A stretch of DNA of 64,000 bases, from positions 62,001 through 126,000 of the forward strand of contig NZ_CP091851.1 in NCBI RefSeq assembly GCF_022059845.1, in the 5' to 3' direction. Below are positions 1 to 8,044 of this stretch, piece by piece (position 1 is the first letter of the stretch; every line of letters begins with the position of its first letter). The position numbers and the translations under genes are program-made. The stretch comes from Terrirubrum flagellatum (lineage in GTDB: Bacteria; Pseudomonadota; Alphaproteobacteria; Rhizobiales; Beijerinckiaceae). Under the pieces are notes generated by a model. It did no database searches. It saw nothing but the letters and a program-made list of their open reading frames with translations, and had not been told where the DNA came from.

Positions 1-1
1 C

Positions 2-358
2 GGCGGCTCCGTGATCAACGTCACCTCGATCGCCGCGCGCAATGGCGGCGGCGGCGGCGCGATCATCTATGCTGCGGCGAAGGGCTTCGTCAGCGCTTAT
101 ACGAAAGGCATGGCGAAGGAGCTGGTCGGCGCGAAGATTCGCGTCAACGCAGTGTCGCCCGGCGTGATCGACACGCCGTTCCATGAGCGCTGGTCGAACG
201 CGAATCAAATCGAGGCGATGCGGCAGAGCGTGCCGATGGGCCGCGTCGGGACCTCGGAGGATTGCGTCGGCGCGTTCCTCTATCTCGCATCGGATGCGTT
301 AAGCGGCTACGTCACCGGCCAGATCATCGAGGTGAATGGCGGCCAGTTGATGCCTTAG
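2..358 (+). CDS. SDR-family oxidoreductase, C-terminal part
   Basis: The frame is open from the window edge, so the N-terminal Rossmann half is missing and the true start lies outside. The visible part has the short-chain dehydrogenase active-site motif YxxxK (IYAAAKGF), followed by IRVNAVSPGVIDTP and the C-terminal GYVTGQIIEVNGG, which are typical of classical SDRs of the FabG type. NAD(P)-dependent oxidoreductase activity follows from family knowledge; the substrate cannot be read. Two MaoC-type genes lie convergently downstream, so an acyl-CoA or polyol substrate is possible but unproven. Confidence 0.9.
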   Translation, partial: GGSVINVTSIAARNGGGGGAIIYAAAKGFVSAYTKGMAKELVGAKIRVNAVSPGVIDTPFHERWSNANQIEAMRQSVPMGRVGTSEDCVGAFLYLASDALSGYVTGQIIEVNGGQLMP

Positions 359-362
359 TTTC

Positions 363-402
363 GTATTCCCGTCATGCCCGCGACAAGTCCGGCCATGACG
401 CT
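363..402. repeat. Partial intergenic palindromic repeat (family C remnant)
   Basis: The segment CCCGTCATGCCCGCGACAAG followed by TCCGGCCATGACG resembles the ends of the larger CCGGG-CATGACG repeats at 47826, 56733 and 57711. It sits between the convergent ends of the SDR and MaoC genes. Confidence 0.45.
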
Positions 403-412
403 TGCAGGGATA

Positions 413-898
413 TTATGCGGCTTTCTCGCGCCGTTCGATGAAGGCGGCGCCTTCGAACGAGAAGACAAGATCGCCGCTCTGGTTCACGCCTTCATTGCGA
501 AAGGACAGCACGCCCCATTCGGGCATGGTCGCCGAAAGGCGCTTGTCGGTGAACGTCGAGGAATAGCTGATCGTGTCGCCGGCATAGACCGGCTTCAGCC
601 ATTTGAGATTCTTGAATCCCGGCGAGCCGCCCATGCGGCCGATCGGAACGCCCCTCTCACGCAGCGCGCGCTCATGCTCTTCCCGCGTCCTGATCGTGAG
701 CTTCATATAGACGCTGGCGGTGTGCCAGCCGGAAGCGCAGAGCCGGCCGAAATGAGTCTTCGCCGCGCCTTCGTCACTGAGATGAAAGGGTTGCGGATCG
801 AATTGGCTGGCATAGCGCACGATGTCTTCGGGCGTGAAGAGATAGGAGCCAAGCTCCATGCGCTCGCCGATTTCGACATCCTCGTAGAAATTCAGCAT
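413..898 (-). CDS. MaoC-like hotdog-fold dehydratase
   Basis: 161 residues. It shows the MaoC hydratase pattern: an N-terminal FYEDVEIGERMELGSY segment, then FDPQPFHLSDEGA with the conserved D/H pair of the hydratase-2 motif, then ASGWHTASVYMKL. The family hydrates or dehydrates acyl-CoA-like thioesters. It lies 9 nt after the second MaoC gene (908-1360), and the two paralogues (shared FDxQPFH and ASGWHTASV) look like a tandem duplication that could form a heterodimer. Substrate unknown. Confidence 0.88.
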   Translation of the reverse strand: MLNFYEDVEIGERMELGSYLFTPEDIVRYASQFDPQPFHLSDEGAAKTHFGRLCASGWHTASVYMKLTIRTREEHERALRERGVPIGRMGGSPGFKNLKWLKPVYAGDTISYSSTFTDKRLSATMPEWGVLSFRNEGVNQSGDLVFSFEGAAFIERREKAA

Positions 899-907
899 CG
901 GCGATTC

Positions 908-1360
908 TCACGCGGACGGGCGGCGGCCGAACATGATCCAGTTCTCCTGGGTCATGACGGTCTCGCCGCGCTGGTTGGTCACGGAGATGCGGAAGCGCAC
1001 GGAGCCTCGCTCGGGCCGCGATTTCGATTCCCGGCGGTCGATCACCTCGCAAGTGACGGACAATTCATCGTCTGCCCGCACAGGCCGCAGCCATTTGAGT
1101 TCGTCGATGCCGGGCGCGCCCATGGATTCCGATTTCAGCAGCAAGCCTTCCGCGACCGCGCGCATGGTCACCGACGCCGTATGCCAGCCTGACGCCACGA
1201 GCCCGCGAAAGAAGCTCGCTTTGGCCGCGTCTTCGTCGATGTGAAAGGGTTGCGCGTCGAACTCCGTTGCGAAGGCGATAATCTCGTCGCGCGTCATCAC
1301 ATGGGAGCCGCAATCGAAGCGGCGGCCCAGCGTCAAATCCTCATAAAAATATTTCGCCAT
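908..1360 (-). CDS. MaoC-like hotdog-fold dehydratase
   Basis: 150 residues from ATG at 1360 (MAKYFYEDLTLGRRF). A TTG at 1372 that would overlap the ychF stop is possible but less likely. It carries FDAQPFHIDEDAA and ASGWHTASVTMRA, which align with the neighbouring MaoC gene. It follows ychF after 8 nt, so it is probably cotranscribed with the TA-ychF unit. Family function is (R)-specific enoyl hydration; the actual substrate is not evident. Confidence 0.85.
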   Translation of the reverse strand: MAKYFYEDLTLGRRFDCGSHVMTRDEIIAFATEFDAQPFHIDEDAAKASFFRGLVASGWHTASVTMRAVAEGLLLKSESMGAPGIDELKWLRPVRADDELSVTCEVIDRRESKSRPERGSVRFRISVTNQRGETVMTQENWIMFGRRPSA

Positions 1361-1368
1361 GATGCGGC

Positions 1369-2466
1369 TCAATTCGCGAAGCGGAAATGCATCACGTCGC
1401 CGTCGGCGACCACATAGTCCTTGCCTTCGAGCCGGAGCTTGCCGGCGTCGCGCGCGCCGGCTTCGCCCTTGAGCGAGACATAGTCGGCATAGGCGATCGT
1501 CTCGGCGCGGATGAAACCTTTCTCGAAATCGGTATGGATCACGCCGGCCGCCTGCGGAGCTCGCGTGCCGCGCGTGATCGTCCAGGCGCGCGCCTCCTTG
1601 GGGCCGACCGTGAAATAGGTCACCAGCCCAAGAAGTTCGTAGCCGGCGCGGATGACGCGGTTCAGGCCGGGCTCTTCGAGGCCGACCGCTTCAAGATAAT
1701 CCTTCTGATCGTCGAGAGGCAGGATGGCGATCTCGCTCTCGATCTTCGCCGAGACGACGACGCTCATTGCGCCTTCTTCCCTGGCGCGCCCGGCGACCTT
1801 CTCGGAGAATCCGTTGCCCTTGTCGGCTGACGCCTCTTCGACATTGCAGACATAGAGCACCGGTTTTGCGGTCAGAAGCTGCAGCATGTCGAAGGCGCGT
1901 TGCTCCTCCGGCTTCACGCTGACGAGGCGGGCCGGCTTGCCGTCGCGCAGCAGGACAAGCGCGCGATTGATAAGATCAAGCTGCTGGGCGGATTCCTTGT
2001 CGCCGCTGCGCGCCTTCTTCTCGAGCGCCGTCACGCGCTTCTCCAGAGATTCGAGATCGGCGAGCATGAGCTCGGTCTCGATCGTCTCGATATCGGCGAT
2101 CGGATCGATCTTGCCTTCGACATGGGTGATGTCGCCATCCTCGAAGCAGCGCACCACATGGGCGATGGCGTCGCATTCGCGGATGTTGCCGAGAAACTGG
2201 TTGCCGAGGCCTTCGCCCTTCGATGCGCCGCGCACGAGGCCGGCGATGTCGACAAAGGTCAGCCGCGTCGGAATGATCTGCTGTGACCCTGCGATGTTCG
2301 AGAGCGAGTCGAGCCGTTCATCCGGCACGGCGACGTCGCCGACATTGGGCTCGATCGTGCAAAAGGGATAGTTCGCCGCCTGCGCAGCCGCCGTCTGCGT
2401 CAGCGCGTTAAAGAGCGTCGATTTGCCGACATTCGGCAATCCGACGATGCCGCATTTGAAGCCCAT
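1369..2466 (-). CDS. ychF: Redox-regulated ATPase YchF
   Basis: 365 residues, the family length. The N-terminus has the P-loop GLPNVGKS (residues 9-16), then a G-domain with NYPFCTIEPN and DIAGLVRGASKGEGLGNQFL, a central coiled region (residues about 130-180), and a C-terminal TGS-like domain ending KLRLEGKDYVVADGDVMHFR. YchF is an Obg-family protein that prefers ATP, binds ribosomes and acts in stress responses. In many alphaproteobacteria it directly follows pth; here a PIN/antitoxin pair stands between them and the toxin stop is 1 nt before this ATG. Confidence 0.97.
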   Translation of the reverse strand: MGFKCGIVGLPNVGKSTLFNALTQTAAAQAANYPFCTIEPNVGDVAVPDERLDSLSNIAGSQQIIPTRLTFVDIAGLVRGASKGEGLGNQFLGNIRECDAIAHVVRCFEDGDITHVEGKIDPIADIETIETELMLADLESLEKRVTALEKKARSGDKESAQQLDLINRALVLLRDGKPARLVSVKPEEQRAFDMLQLLTAKPVLYVCNVEEASADKGNGFSEKVAGRAREEGAMSVVVSAKIESEIAILPLDDQKDYLEAVGLEEPGLNRVIRAGYELLGLVTYFTVGPKEARAWTITRGTRAPQAAGVIHTDFEKGFIRAETIAYADYVSLKGEAGARDAGKLRLEGKDYVVADGDVMHFRFAN

Positions 2467-2467
2467 C

Positions 2468-2932
2468 TCAAGCTCGCCGCGTCGAAGATTGAAGGAGATC
2501 GGGACCCGTCACAAACGGATTGATGATCCGCATGCCGTCGATCAAGTGATCGTGCTGCATATCCTCAGAAACGAAGAATGCGCAACCCGCGTCGAGGGCG
2601 GAGGCCAGCAGCAGACAGTCAAACCACTGATAGCTCGTCCTGCGCCTCAATCCGATGGCCATGATGGTTGTCGCGAGGCTGGTCTGGGCGGAGCACCATT
2701 CGCCAGCAGTGACGACGAGCCGCCGGGCGTCTTCCTCGTTCAGCGGCGATCTGTTCTGGATCGCCACATTGTAGAGTTCGTTCAGGACTTGCGGACTGAT
2801 GACAAGCGCGCCGTGCTCAGCGAGACGGCTCATCCAATGAAGAGCCGTCGCCTGCTTTTGTCTGTTCGTCGGGTCCTTGCTGTAAATCAGGATGTTGGTG
2901 TCGAGAAAGCAGGTCGCCCATTCTGAGGCCAT
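2468..2932 (-). CDS. PIN-domain toxin (VapC-like)
   Basis: 154 residues. PIN-domain acidic residues are visible in FLDTNILIYS (first Asp), in the central NELYN (Glu) and in WFDCLLLASALDAG (third Asp), followed by FFVSEDMQ. Family members are Mg-dependent ribonucleases neutralised by a cognate antitoxin. The start is fixed by AGAGGAAATCT just before ATG. The gene begins inside the antitoxin reading frame (116 nt overlap) and ends 1 nt before ychF, so it is translationally linked to a housekeeping gene. RNA target not predictable. Confidence 0.88.
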   Translation of the reverse strand: MASEWATCFLDTNILIYSKDPTNRQKQATALHWMSRLAEHGALVISPQVLNELYNVAIQNRSPLNEEDARRLVVTAGEWCSAQTSLATTIMAIGLRRRTSYQWFDCLLLASALDAGCAFFVSEDMQHDHLIDGMRIINPFVTGPDLLQSSTRRA

Positions 2933-3152
2933 AGATTTCCTCTCGAGTCGGCGGCCTGCCGTTCTCGTCCAGCAGGTGAAGAGGCGGCAGATCGAGCCAC
3001 GCTTTCATCGCGGCGGCCTGGCTTCTCTGTCGGTCGCGATTGGCGCTGAGCATGTCCGCGAGATGGCGCGACAGGCTCTTGCCTTCCTTCGCGGCGTCCA
3101 CCTTGGCCCAATGCGCCAGATCGTCCGGCAATGTGATGGTGACGTTCTTCAT
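2817..3152 (-). CDS. VapB-type antitoxin (ribbon-helix-helix-like)
   Basis: 111 residues. The N-terminus MKNVTITLPDDLAHWAKVDA followed by GKSLSRHLADML has the look of a ribbon-helix-helix or related DNA-binding antitoxin domain. The middle (AWLDLPPLHLLDENGRPPTREEIY) probably wraps the toxin. The C-terminal ~35 residues read through the start of the toxin gene in another frame and look low-complexity, so the functional part may end near residue 75. Probably autoregulates the pair. Confidence 0.78.
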   Translation of the reverse strand: MKNVTITLPDDLAHWAKVDAAKEGKSLSRHLADMLSANRDRQRSQAAAMKAWLDLPPLHLLDENGRPPTREEIYGLRMGDLLSRHQHPDLQQGPDEQTKAGDGSSLDEPSR

Positions 3153-3197
3153 CTGTCGTACCCGGAAACACAGATATCGTGTTTCCGTGTTTTCGTG

Positions 3198-3821
3198 TCA
3201 ACCTGCCGGCTGTCCCGCCTGCTTCACGTCGGCGAAGCCGGCCTTCTGCATTGTGAGCGCGACATCGTTCTGGAAGCGGCCGTCATCGCCCTTGGCGAGC
3301 CAGGGCGCAAGCGCGGCGCAGGCTTCGCACAGGGCCTTCACCCAATCCGCCTCCGACTTCGCGAAGTCGCTGAGGACATAGTGATGGACGAGCGCCTTGT
3401 CGCCGGGATGGCCGATGCCCATCCGCGCCCGGCGATAGGTCCCGCCCATATGCGCCGAGATCGAGCGCAGACCGTTATGACCGGCGTCGCCGCCGCCCAT
3501 CTTCATCCGAAGCTTCGCCGGGGCGAGATCGAGCTCGTCGTGGAAGACGACGATGTCCTTTGGCGGAATCTTGAAGAATTTCGCCGCCGCGCCGACCGCC
3601 GCGCCTGAATCGTTCATGTAGGTCTGCGGCTTCATCAGCAGCGCGCGCTCATCGCCGATCTTCGCCTCGACGCATTCGGCCTGGAAACGTCCCTTCCAGG
3701 GGCCGGCCCCCTGGGCGCGCGCGATCGCATCGACCGCCATGAAGCCGATATTGTGCCTGTTGCCGGCGTAGCGGGCGCCGGGATTGCCGAGGCCGACCAG
3801 GAGAAGGCGTCTGTCGCTCAT
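3198..3821 (-). CDS. pth: Peptidyl-tRNA hydrolase
   Basis: 207 residues. Motifs of Pth: [21 protein letters not shown] with the catalytic His of [34 protein letters not shown] and GHNGLRSI. It releases tRNA from stalled peptidyl-tRNA in the cytosol and is essential. It follows rplY after 69 nt containing a hairpin, the usual rplY-pth arrangement. The C-terminal tail after GIGHPGDK is normal in length. Confidence 0.97.
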   Translation of the reverse strand: MSDRRLLLVGLGNPGARYAGNRHNIGFMAVDAIARAQGAGPWKGRFQAECVEAKIGDERALLMKPQTYMNDSGAAVGAAAKFFKIPPKDIVVFHDELDLAPAKLRMKMGGGDAGHNGLRSISAHMGGTYRRARMGIGHPGDKALVHHYVLSDFAKSEADWVKALCEACAALAPWLAKGDDGRFQNDVALTMQKAGFADVKQAGQPAG

Positions 3822-3840
3822 ATCAGGGCAGTCGAAACGG

Positions 3841-3867
3841 AACGGGCCGCTCTGTGAGCGGCCCGTT
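3841..3867 (-). terminator. Hairpin between rplY and pth
   Basis: A perfect 12-bp inverted repeat (AACGGGCCGCTC, loop TGT, GAGCGGCCCGTT) sits 23 nt past the rplY stop. On the minus strand it is followed by CCGTTTCG, a weak T-tract, so it is probably a partial terminator or RNA-stability hairpin letting some transcription reach pth. Confidence 0.65.
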
Positions 3868-3890
3868 GGATCGTGGCAAGAGGCTCTTGC

Positions 3891-4565
3891 TTACTTCTTC
3901 GGCGCGGCCTTGTCGGCGGCCGGAGCCGCAGCAGCGGCGGCCGGAGCCGCGCCCGCCGCAGGAGCGGCGGCGGCGTCAGCGGCTGGAGCCGCCTCTTCCT
4001 TGGTCGGCGGCGCGATGTTGGCGATGACGAAGTCGCGGTCGCGAATGACGGGACGGACGCCGGCCGGGAGCTTGACGCCGCCGATGCGCGCGGCGTCGTT
4101 GATTTCGAGGCCGGCGAGGTCGACTGTGATCGATTCCGGGATGGCGTCGCCGGGGACGATGAATTCAACCTCGTGACGGACGACGTTCAGCACGCCGCCA
4201 CGCTTGATGCCGGGCGACTGGTCGTGATTGACGAAGTGCGCCGGCACGAACACGCGGACCGTCTGGCCGGCGTTGAGGCGCAGGAAGTCGATATGGACGA
4301 CCGTGTCCTTCACCTTGTCGAGCTGGTAGTCGCGCGGCAGGGCGCGGACCTTCTTGCCGCCAACCTCGATCTCGAAGACCGTCGTGAGGAAGTGGCCGGC
4401 ATAGACGAGCTGGTTGGCCGTCTTGAAATCGATGCTGATCGGGGTCGGCGCTTCGCCGCCGCCATAGATCACGGCGGGAATATTGTTCTCACGGCGTACT
4501 GCGCGGGCGGCCCCCTTGCCGACCGTCTCGCGCGGCGCCGCTGTCAGTGCTTTTGGAGCAGCCAT
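3891..4565 (-). CDS. rplY: 50S ribosomal protein L25/general stress protein Ctc
   Basis: 224 residues from ATG at 4565 (MAAPKALTAAPRETVGKGAA), preceded by AAGGATG; the ORF extends upstream to 4598 without support. An L25 5S-rRNA-binding domain (VRRENNIPAVIYGGGEAPTPISI) is followed by the TL5/CTC beta domain (VFVPAHFVNHDQSPGIKRGG). The last ~45 residues are Ala/Pro-rich with a lysine end (AAPKK), common in alphaproteobacterial long-form L25. Binds 5S rRNA in the large subunit. Downstream is pth. Confidence 0.95.
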   Translation of the reverse strand: MAAPKALTAAPRETVGKGAARAVRRENNIPAVIYGGGEAPTPISIDFKTANQLVYAGHFLTTVFEIEVGGKKVRALPRDYQLDKVKDTVVHIDFLRLNAGQTVRVFVPAHFVNHDQSPGIKRGGVLNVVRHEVEFIVPGDAIPESITVDLAGLEINDAARIGGVKLPAGVRPVIRDRDFVIANIAPPTKEEAAPAADAAAAPAAGAAPAAAAAAPAADKAAPKK

Positions 4566-4599
4566 AGCGGAACATCCTTGGTTAGGTTCTGAGCGCAAA

Positions 4600-4618
4600 G
4601 GCCGCCGAAACGGCGGCC
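4600..4618 (-). terminator. Hairpin upstream of rplY, terminator or attenuator
   Basis: GGCCGCCG / CGGCGGCC stem with an AAA loop (TTT on the minus strand), followed on the minus strand by TTTGCG. It lies 34 nt before the rplY start and 200 nt after the serine hydrolase. It may stop read-through from that gene or attenuate rplY. The flanking 4621-4703 holds no gene. Confidence 0.45.
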
Positions 4619-4703
4619 CTTACGGAAGCGCCCGTGCCTCCAGGGGTGTCGGTGGGCGCGGGGCAGCCCATAGACGAGGGCCGCTTTGGACGCAAGGCGG
4701 TTA

Positions 4704-4815
4704 GATCACGCCGCACTTTGATTGAATCAATCAAAGTGCGGGAACGTGATCGATTCCAAAAGTTTGGAGCATGGCTTATGCGAAAAACCGGTTCCCACTT
4801 TTTCGCGCCATGCTC
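4704..4815. repeat. Compound palindromic repeat, family A copy 1
   Basis: Two palindromes joined by a linker. Palindrome 2 (4711-4741) has arms CCGCACTTTGATTG and CAATCAAAGTGCGG. Palindrome 1 (4767-4815) starts GAGCATGGCTTATGCG and ends CGCGCCATGCTC around the core CGGTTCCCAC. It lies directly after the serine hydrolase stop. Copies 2 and 3 are at 6265 and 62344. It is inverted relative to both. Confidence 0.85.
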
Positions 4816-4820
4816 GAGGC

Positions 4821-6041
4821 CTAACCGACAATGGCCTGATAGGTCAGCACCCGCAGCTCCCGCCGGATCGGCCAGGTCGAGGAGGGCGAGAGCTGGGTCA
4901 GCAGAATGACGGCCATCTGCTCGGCTGGATCGCACCAGAAGGCGGTGCTGGCGGCGCCGCCCCAGGCGAATTCACCCGGCGTTCCGAGGATTTGGGCCTT
5001 GGCCGGATCGAGCATCACCGAGAAGCCGAGCCCGAAGCCGATCCCGGCATAGGGCGACTCGCTGAAGCGCGGCTGGCCCATGTCGGCCATGTCGCCGCGC
5101 AGATGGTTGCGGGTCATCAGCTCGACCGTCTTGGGGCCGAGCAGCCGGACGCCGCCAAGCTCGCCCTTGTTGAGCATCATCTGGCAGAAGCGGAGATAGT
5201 CGGACGCGGTCGAGACGAGCCCGCCGCCGCCCGATGGCACCTTGGGAGGTGCGCGGTAGCGGCTGGTCTCAGGATCGTCGATCAGGGTCAGAGCGCGTTT
5301 GGCGTCGAGCGCGTAGTTGGCGGCGAAGCGCGGCAGCTTCGCATCGGGCACGAAGAAATCGGTGTCCACCATGCCGAGCGGGCGGATGATCTTCTCGCGC
5401 AGGAAATCCGCGAAGGGCTGGCCCGAAATCACTTCGACGAGGCGCCCCAGCACGTCTGTCGCGATCGAATAATTCCATTCAGCGCCCGGCTGCGCGATCA
5501 GCGGCATCGACGCGGCGAGATCGACGACTTCCTTCAGGCTCGCATCCGAGGTCTGAAAATCGACGCCGCCATCGCGATACATCTTGTCGACATTGGTCGA
5601 CTCCATGAAGCCGTAAGTCAGCCCCGAGGTGTGGGTGAGCAGGTCGCGGAAGCTGATGTCGCGCGCCGCCGGCTCGCTCTCATAACTTCCGCGCGCGCCG
5701 CTGAGATAGACGCGCTGATTGCGGAAAGCCGGCAAGAAACGGCTGATGGGGTCGTCAAGCTGAAAGCGCCCTTCCTCATAGAGCATCATCAGGGCGACGC
5801 TGGTGAGCGGCTTGGTCATGGAATAGATGCGCACGATCGCGTCGGCCGACATCGGCTTGTCGCGGGCGAGGTCCGATTTGCCGACGCACTCCTGGAAGGC
5901 GACATGGCCGCGCCGCGCCACCAGCACGCTCAGGCCCGCGAGCTTGCCCTGGTCGACCTGCAGCCGCATCCAGTCCGAAACGCGCGACAGGCGGGACGAG
6001 GAAAGGCCCACCGCCTCGGGCGCGACGCGCGTGATTTCCAT
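4821..6041 (-). CDS. Serine hydrolase, class C beta-lactamase fold
   Basis: 406 residues from ATG at 6041 (MEITRVAPEAVGLSSSRL), preceded by AGGAGAGAAG; the longer ORF lacks a ribosome site. The nucleophile motif SxxK is SMTKP (about residue 89), the second motif is YSI within WNYSIATDVLGRLVE, and the third region is FAWGGAAST. No signal peptide is seen, so it is probably a cytosolic esterase or peptidase of the EstB/AmpC-like group rather than a resistance enzyme. Substrate unknown. Confidence 0.88.
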   Translation of the reverse strand: MEITRVAPEAVGLSSSRLSRVSDWMRLQVDQGKLAGLSVLVARRGHVAFQECVGKSDLARDKPMSADAIVRIYSMTKPLTSVALMMLYEEGRFQLDDPISRFLPAFRNQRVYLSGARGSYESEPAARDISFRDLLTHTSGLTYGFMESTNVDKMYRDGGVDFQTSDASLKEVVDLAASMPLIAQPGAEWNYSIATDVLGRLVEVISGQPFADFLREKIIRPLGMVDTDFFVPDAKLPRFAANYALDAKRALTLIDDPETSRYRAPPKVPSGGGGLVSTASDYLRFCQMMLNKGELGGVRLLGPKTVELMTRNHLRGDMADMGQPRFSESPYAGIGFGLGFSVMLDPAKAQILGTPGEFAWGGAASTAFWCDPAEQMAVILLTQLSPSSTWPIRRELRVLTYQAIVG

Positions 6042-6264
6042 GGGACTTCTCTCCTGAAGGGCGCTGCGACGATCCGGCGCGGTCTTCCCGGCGCGCCGTC
6101 GAAACCGTAGCGGCGCGGCGTCGTCCGCGCTATCGCCCGAGCGCAATTGAGGATTTCCGGGGCCGCCGAAGCTGCGACACGCCGCCCCGCAGCCCCGCCT
6201 TCACAATCCCGTCTTGTTCCGATTACATTCTATGCAGGAGCCGGATTCGCGGATCCGGCGTCCA

Positions 6265-6376
6265 GAGCATGGCGCGAAAAAGTGGGAACCGGTTTTTCGC
6301 ATAAGCCATGCTCTAACTGTTTAGAATCGATCACGTTCCCGCCCTTCGATTGGTCCAATCAAAGGGCGGCGTGATC
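6265..6376. repeat. Compound palindromic repeat, family A copy 2
   Basis: Begins GAGCATGGCGCGAAAAAGTG, continues with the GGGAACCGG core and closes palindrome 1 with CATAAGCCATGCTC. After a linker containing GAATCGATCACG comes palindrome 2 with arms CCGCCCTTCGATTG and CAATCAAAGGGCGG and the tail CGTGATC. It ends 14 nt before the HNH gene start and so may form part of its leader. Confidence 0.87.
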
Positions 6377-6390
6377 CAGGGGATGAGCCG

Positions 6391-6960
6391 TTGACGATCC
6401 ACGTCGCGCCGATGGCCCCGCCGGACGCCTGTCCGGCCCTTGTCCTCAACGCCGACTACCGGCCGTTGAGCTACTATCCTTTGTCCCTGTGGAGCTGGCA
6501 GGACGCCATCAAGGCGGTCTTCATGGACCGCGTGAACATCGTGTCCGAATATGAGCGCGAGGTTCATTCGCCGAGCTTCTCGATGAAGCTGCCATCGGTG
6601 GTGTCGCTCAAGAGCTATGTGAAGCCCTCGCGCCATCCGGCCTTCACCAGGTTCAACGTCTTCCTGCGTGATCGCTTCGCTTGCCAATATTGCGGCGCGC
6701 GTGAGGACCTCACCTTCGATCACGTCATACCGCGCTCGCGCGGCGGCCAGACGACGTGGGAGAATGTCGTCGCCGCCTGCTCGCCCTGCAATCTGCGCAA
6801 GGGCGACAAGCTCGCCGACCATGTCAACATGCGGCCGATGCAGTGGCCGTTCCAGCCCTCGCTGGCGCAGCTTCACGCCAACGGTCGGTTGTTCCCGCCG
6901 AACTATCTGCATGAGAGCTGGCTCGACTATCTCTACTGGGACACCGAGCTGGAGCCCTGA
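6391..6960 (+). CDS. HNH endonuclease
   Basis: 189 residues from TTG at 6391 with AGGGGATGA upstream; an ATG at codon 8 (6412) is the alternative. The HNH region has CQYCG, then LTFDHVIPRSRGG, WENVVAACSPCNLRKGDK, which supplies two CxxC zinc pairs and the DH..N..N/H residues of the metal finger. The N-terminal part (ALVLNADYRPLSYYPLSLWSWQDAIKAVF) is typical of the widespread McrA-like stand-alone HNH proteins in alphaproteobacteria. Role unclear (repair or restriction). The promoter region is a family A repeat. Confidence 0.9.
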   Translation: MTIHVAPMAPPDACPALVLNADYRPLSYYPLSLWSWQDAIKAVFMDRVNIVSEYEREVHSPSFSMKLPSVVSLKSYVKPSRHPAFTRFNVFLRDRFACQYCGAREDLTFDHVIPRSRGGQTTWENVVAACSPCNLRKGDKLADHVNMRPMQWPFQPSLAQLHANGRLFPPNYLHESWLDYLYWDTELEP

Positions 6961-7130
6961 TATCAGGCGCGAGCGGCGGGAAAAATAATTCCCGATATCG
7001 CGTCTGGCGTCCGCTTCCATCGCGGAGCGATGCGTTGGCGATGATCGCCGTCATCACATTCTCTCATTTGAAAGTGGCGTGAAGCCGCGGGTATGGAATA
7101 GCTGATCGATATATGAGGAGATCGGCTCTC

Positions 7131-7430
7131 GTGGCGTTCGTTTGCGATATTCCGGCAAAACCCACTCTGCTGCAGGATGACGACGCCGTGCGCGTCACGC
7201 GCTGGGATTTCTCGCCGGGCGCCGTGACAGGCTGGCACGAGCATGGCTGGCCTTACACGGTCGTGATGGTCACTGACGGCGAGATGAAGGTGCATAACGG
7301 CGCCGAGATCGCCGAAGCGCGCTTCAAGGCCGGCGACAGTTATGCGCGCCCGGCCGGCGTGAAGCATGACGTGATGAACGCTTCGACGCAGCCGATGGCT
7401 TTCATCGAGGTCGAGTACAAGAAGCGTTAA
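7131..7430 (+). CDS. Cupin-domain protein
   Basis: 99 residues from GTG at 7131, chosen because GAGGAG lies 10 nt upstream; an ATG at 7113 has no ribosome site. A single cupin barrel: GWHEHGWPYTVVMVTDGEMKVHNG (motif 1, with His-x-His and Glu-free variation) and AGDSYARPAGVKHDVMNAS (motif 2 with His). Probably a small metal-binding cupin; ligand unknown. Confidence 0.82.
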   Translation: MAFVCDIPAKPTLLQDDDAVRVTRWDFSPGAVTGWHEHGWPYTVVMVTDGEMKVHNGAEIAEARFKAGDSYARPAGVKHDVMNASTQPMAFIEVEYKKR

Positions 7431-7528
7431 AGCAGCGGCGGAAAAGTGGGAACCGGTTTTCCGCGAAAACGCTGCGACAAACAAAAGATTGAGCGGCGCA
7501 GCGGTTCGATTTGAACGTCCCCCGCTCT
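7430..7528. repeat. Palindromic repeat, family B copy 1
   Basis: Contains CGGCGGAAAAGTGGGAACCG followed by GTTTTCCGCG, then AACGCTGCGACAAAC and GAGCGGCGCAGCGGTTCGAT. The reverse complement of 41528-41615 matches along its length. The core is shared with family A, but the second half is different. It fills the gap between the convergent cupin and dsbB genes. Confidence 0.8.
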
Positions 7529-7530
7529 AA

Positions 7531-8040
7531 TCAGCCTTTCCTTGCCGCATTGAACGCGACGGCCGCCATTGCGGCGCAGATGATCGCGCTCCAGCCCGCA
7601 AGCGACAGGCCGAGGATGCGCAACGCGGCTTCGCTGCAATTCACGGCGCGCGTCGCCTGCATCTGCTGAAGCAATGAGCCAGCCTGGCCCATCGTCGCGC
7701 CGCCGCCCGGCGAGGAGCAGCCGGCCGGGCCCGGCCACCAGCCCCATTCGACGCCGGAATGGAAAACACCGAAGCCGGCGTTGAACAGAAACAGCGCGGT
7801 GACCATGAAGAGCAGGATGCGCGCAAGCGTCGGCTGCGACGAAGCGAGCAGCGCCGCGATCAGAGCGAGAGGGATGCCGGCGTAATAGGCGTAGCGCTGT
7901 TCAAGACAGAGTTCGCAAGGCGCATAGCCGATCGACTGGAAGATCAGCGCGCCCGAGATGGTCGCAGCCGCGACGATGGCGACGCCCAGCGCCGCTCCGC
8001 GCGGCTTGCCGAGATCGAGGGAGGAGATCGCAGGCGTCAT
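7531..8040 (-). CDS. dsbB: Disulfide bond formation protein B family
   Basis: 169 residues with four membrane segments (about 16-37, 51-66, 70-92, 143-166). The first periplasmic loop has CELC (the quinone-side CxxC pair), and the second loop has two further cysteines in GPAGCSSPGG and RAVNCSEA. This is the DsbB layout: it reoxidises DsbA with ubiquinone in the inner membrane. Downstream of the YqaA-like gene by 4 nt, so probably in one operon. Alphaproteobacterial DsbB proteins of this size are normal. Confidence 0.9.
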   Translation of the reverse strand: MTPAISSLDLGKPRGAALGVAIVAAATISGALIFQSIGYAPCELCLEQRYAYYAGIPLALIAALLASSQPTLARILLFMVTALFLFNAGFGVFHSGVEWGWWPGPAGCSSPGGGATMGQAGSLLQQMQATRAVNCSEAALRILGLSLAGWSAIICAAMAAVAFNAARKG

Positions 8041-8044
8041 CGCG

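Noticed and set aside
3784-4176. Ala-rich 130-residue ORF opposite rplY
   Set aside because: Shadow of the Ala/Pro-rich C-terminus of L25.
4722-6110. 462-residue ORF on the plus strand opposite the serine hydrolase
   Set aside because: Asp/His/Arg/Ala-rich antisense shadow; the minus-strand frame has clear SxxK hydrolase motifs.
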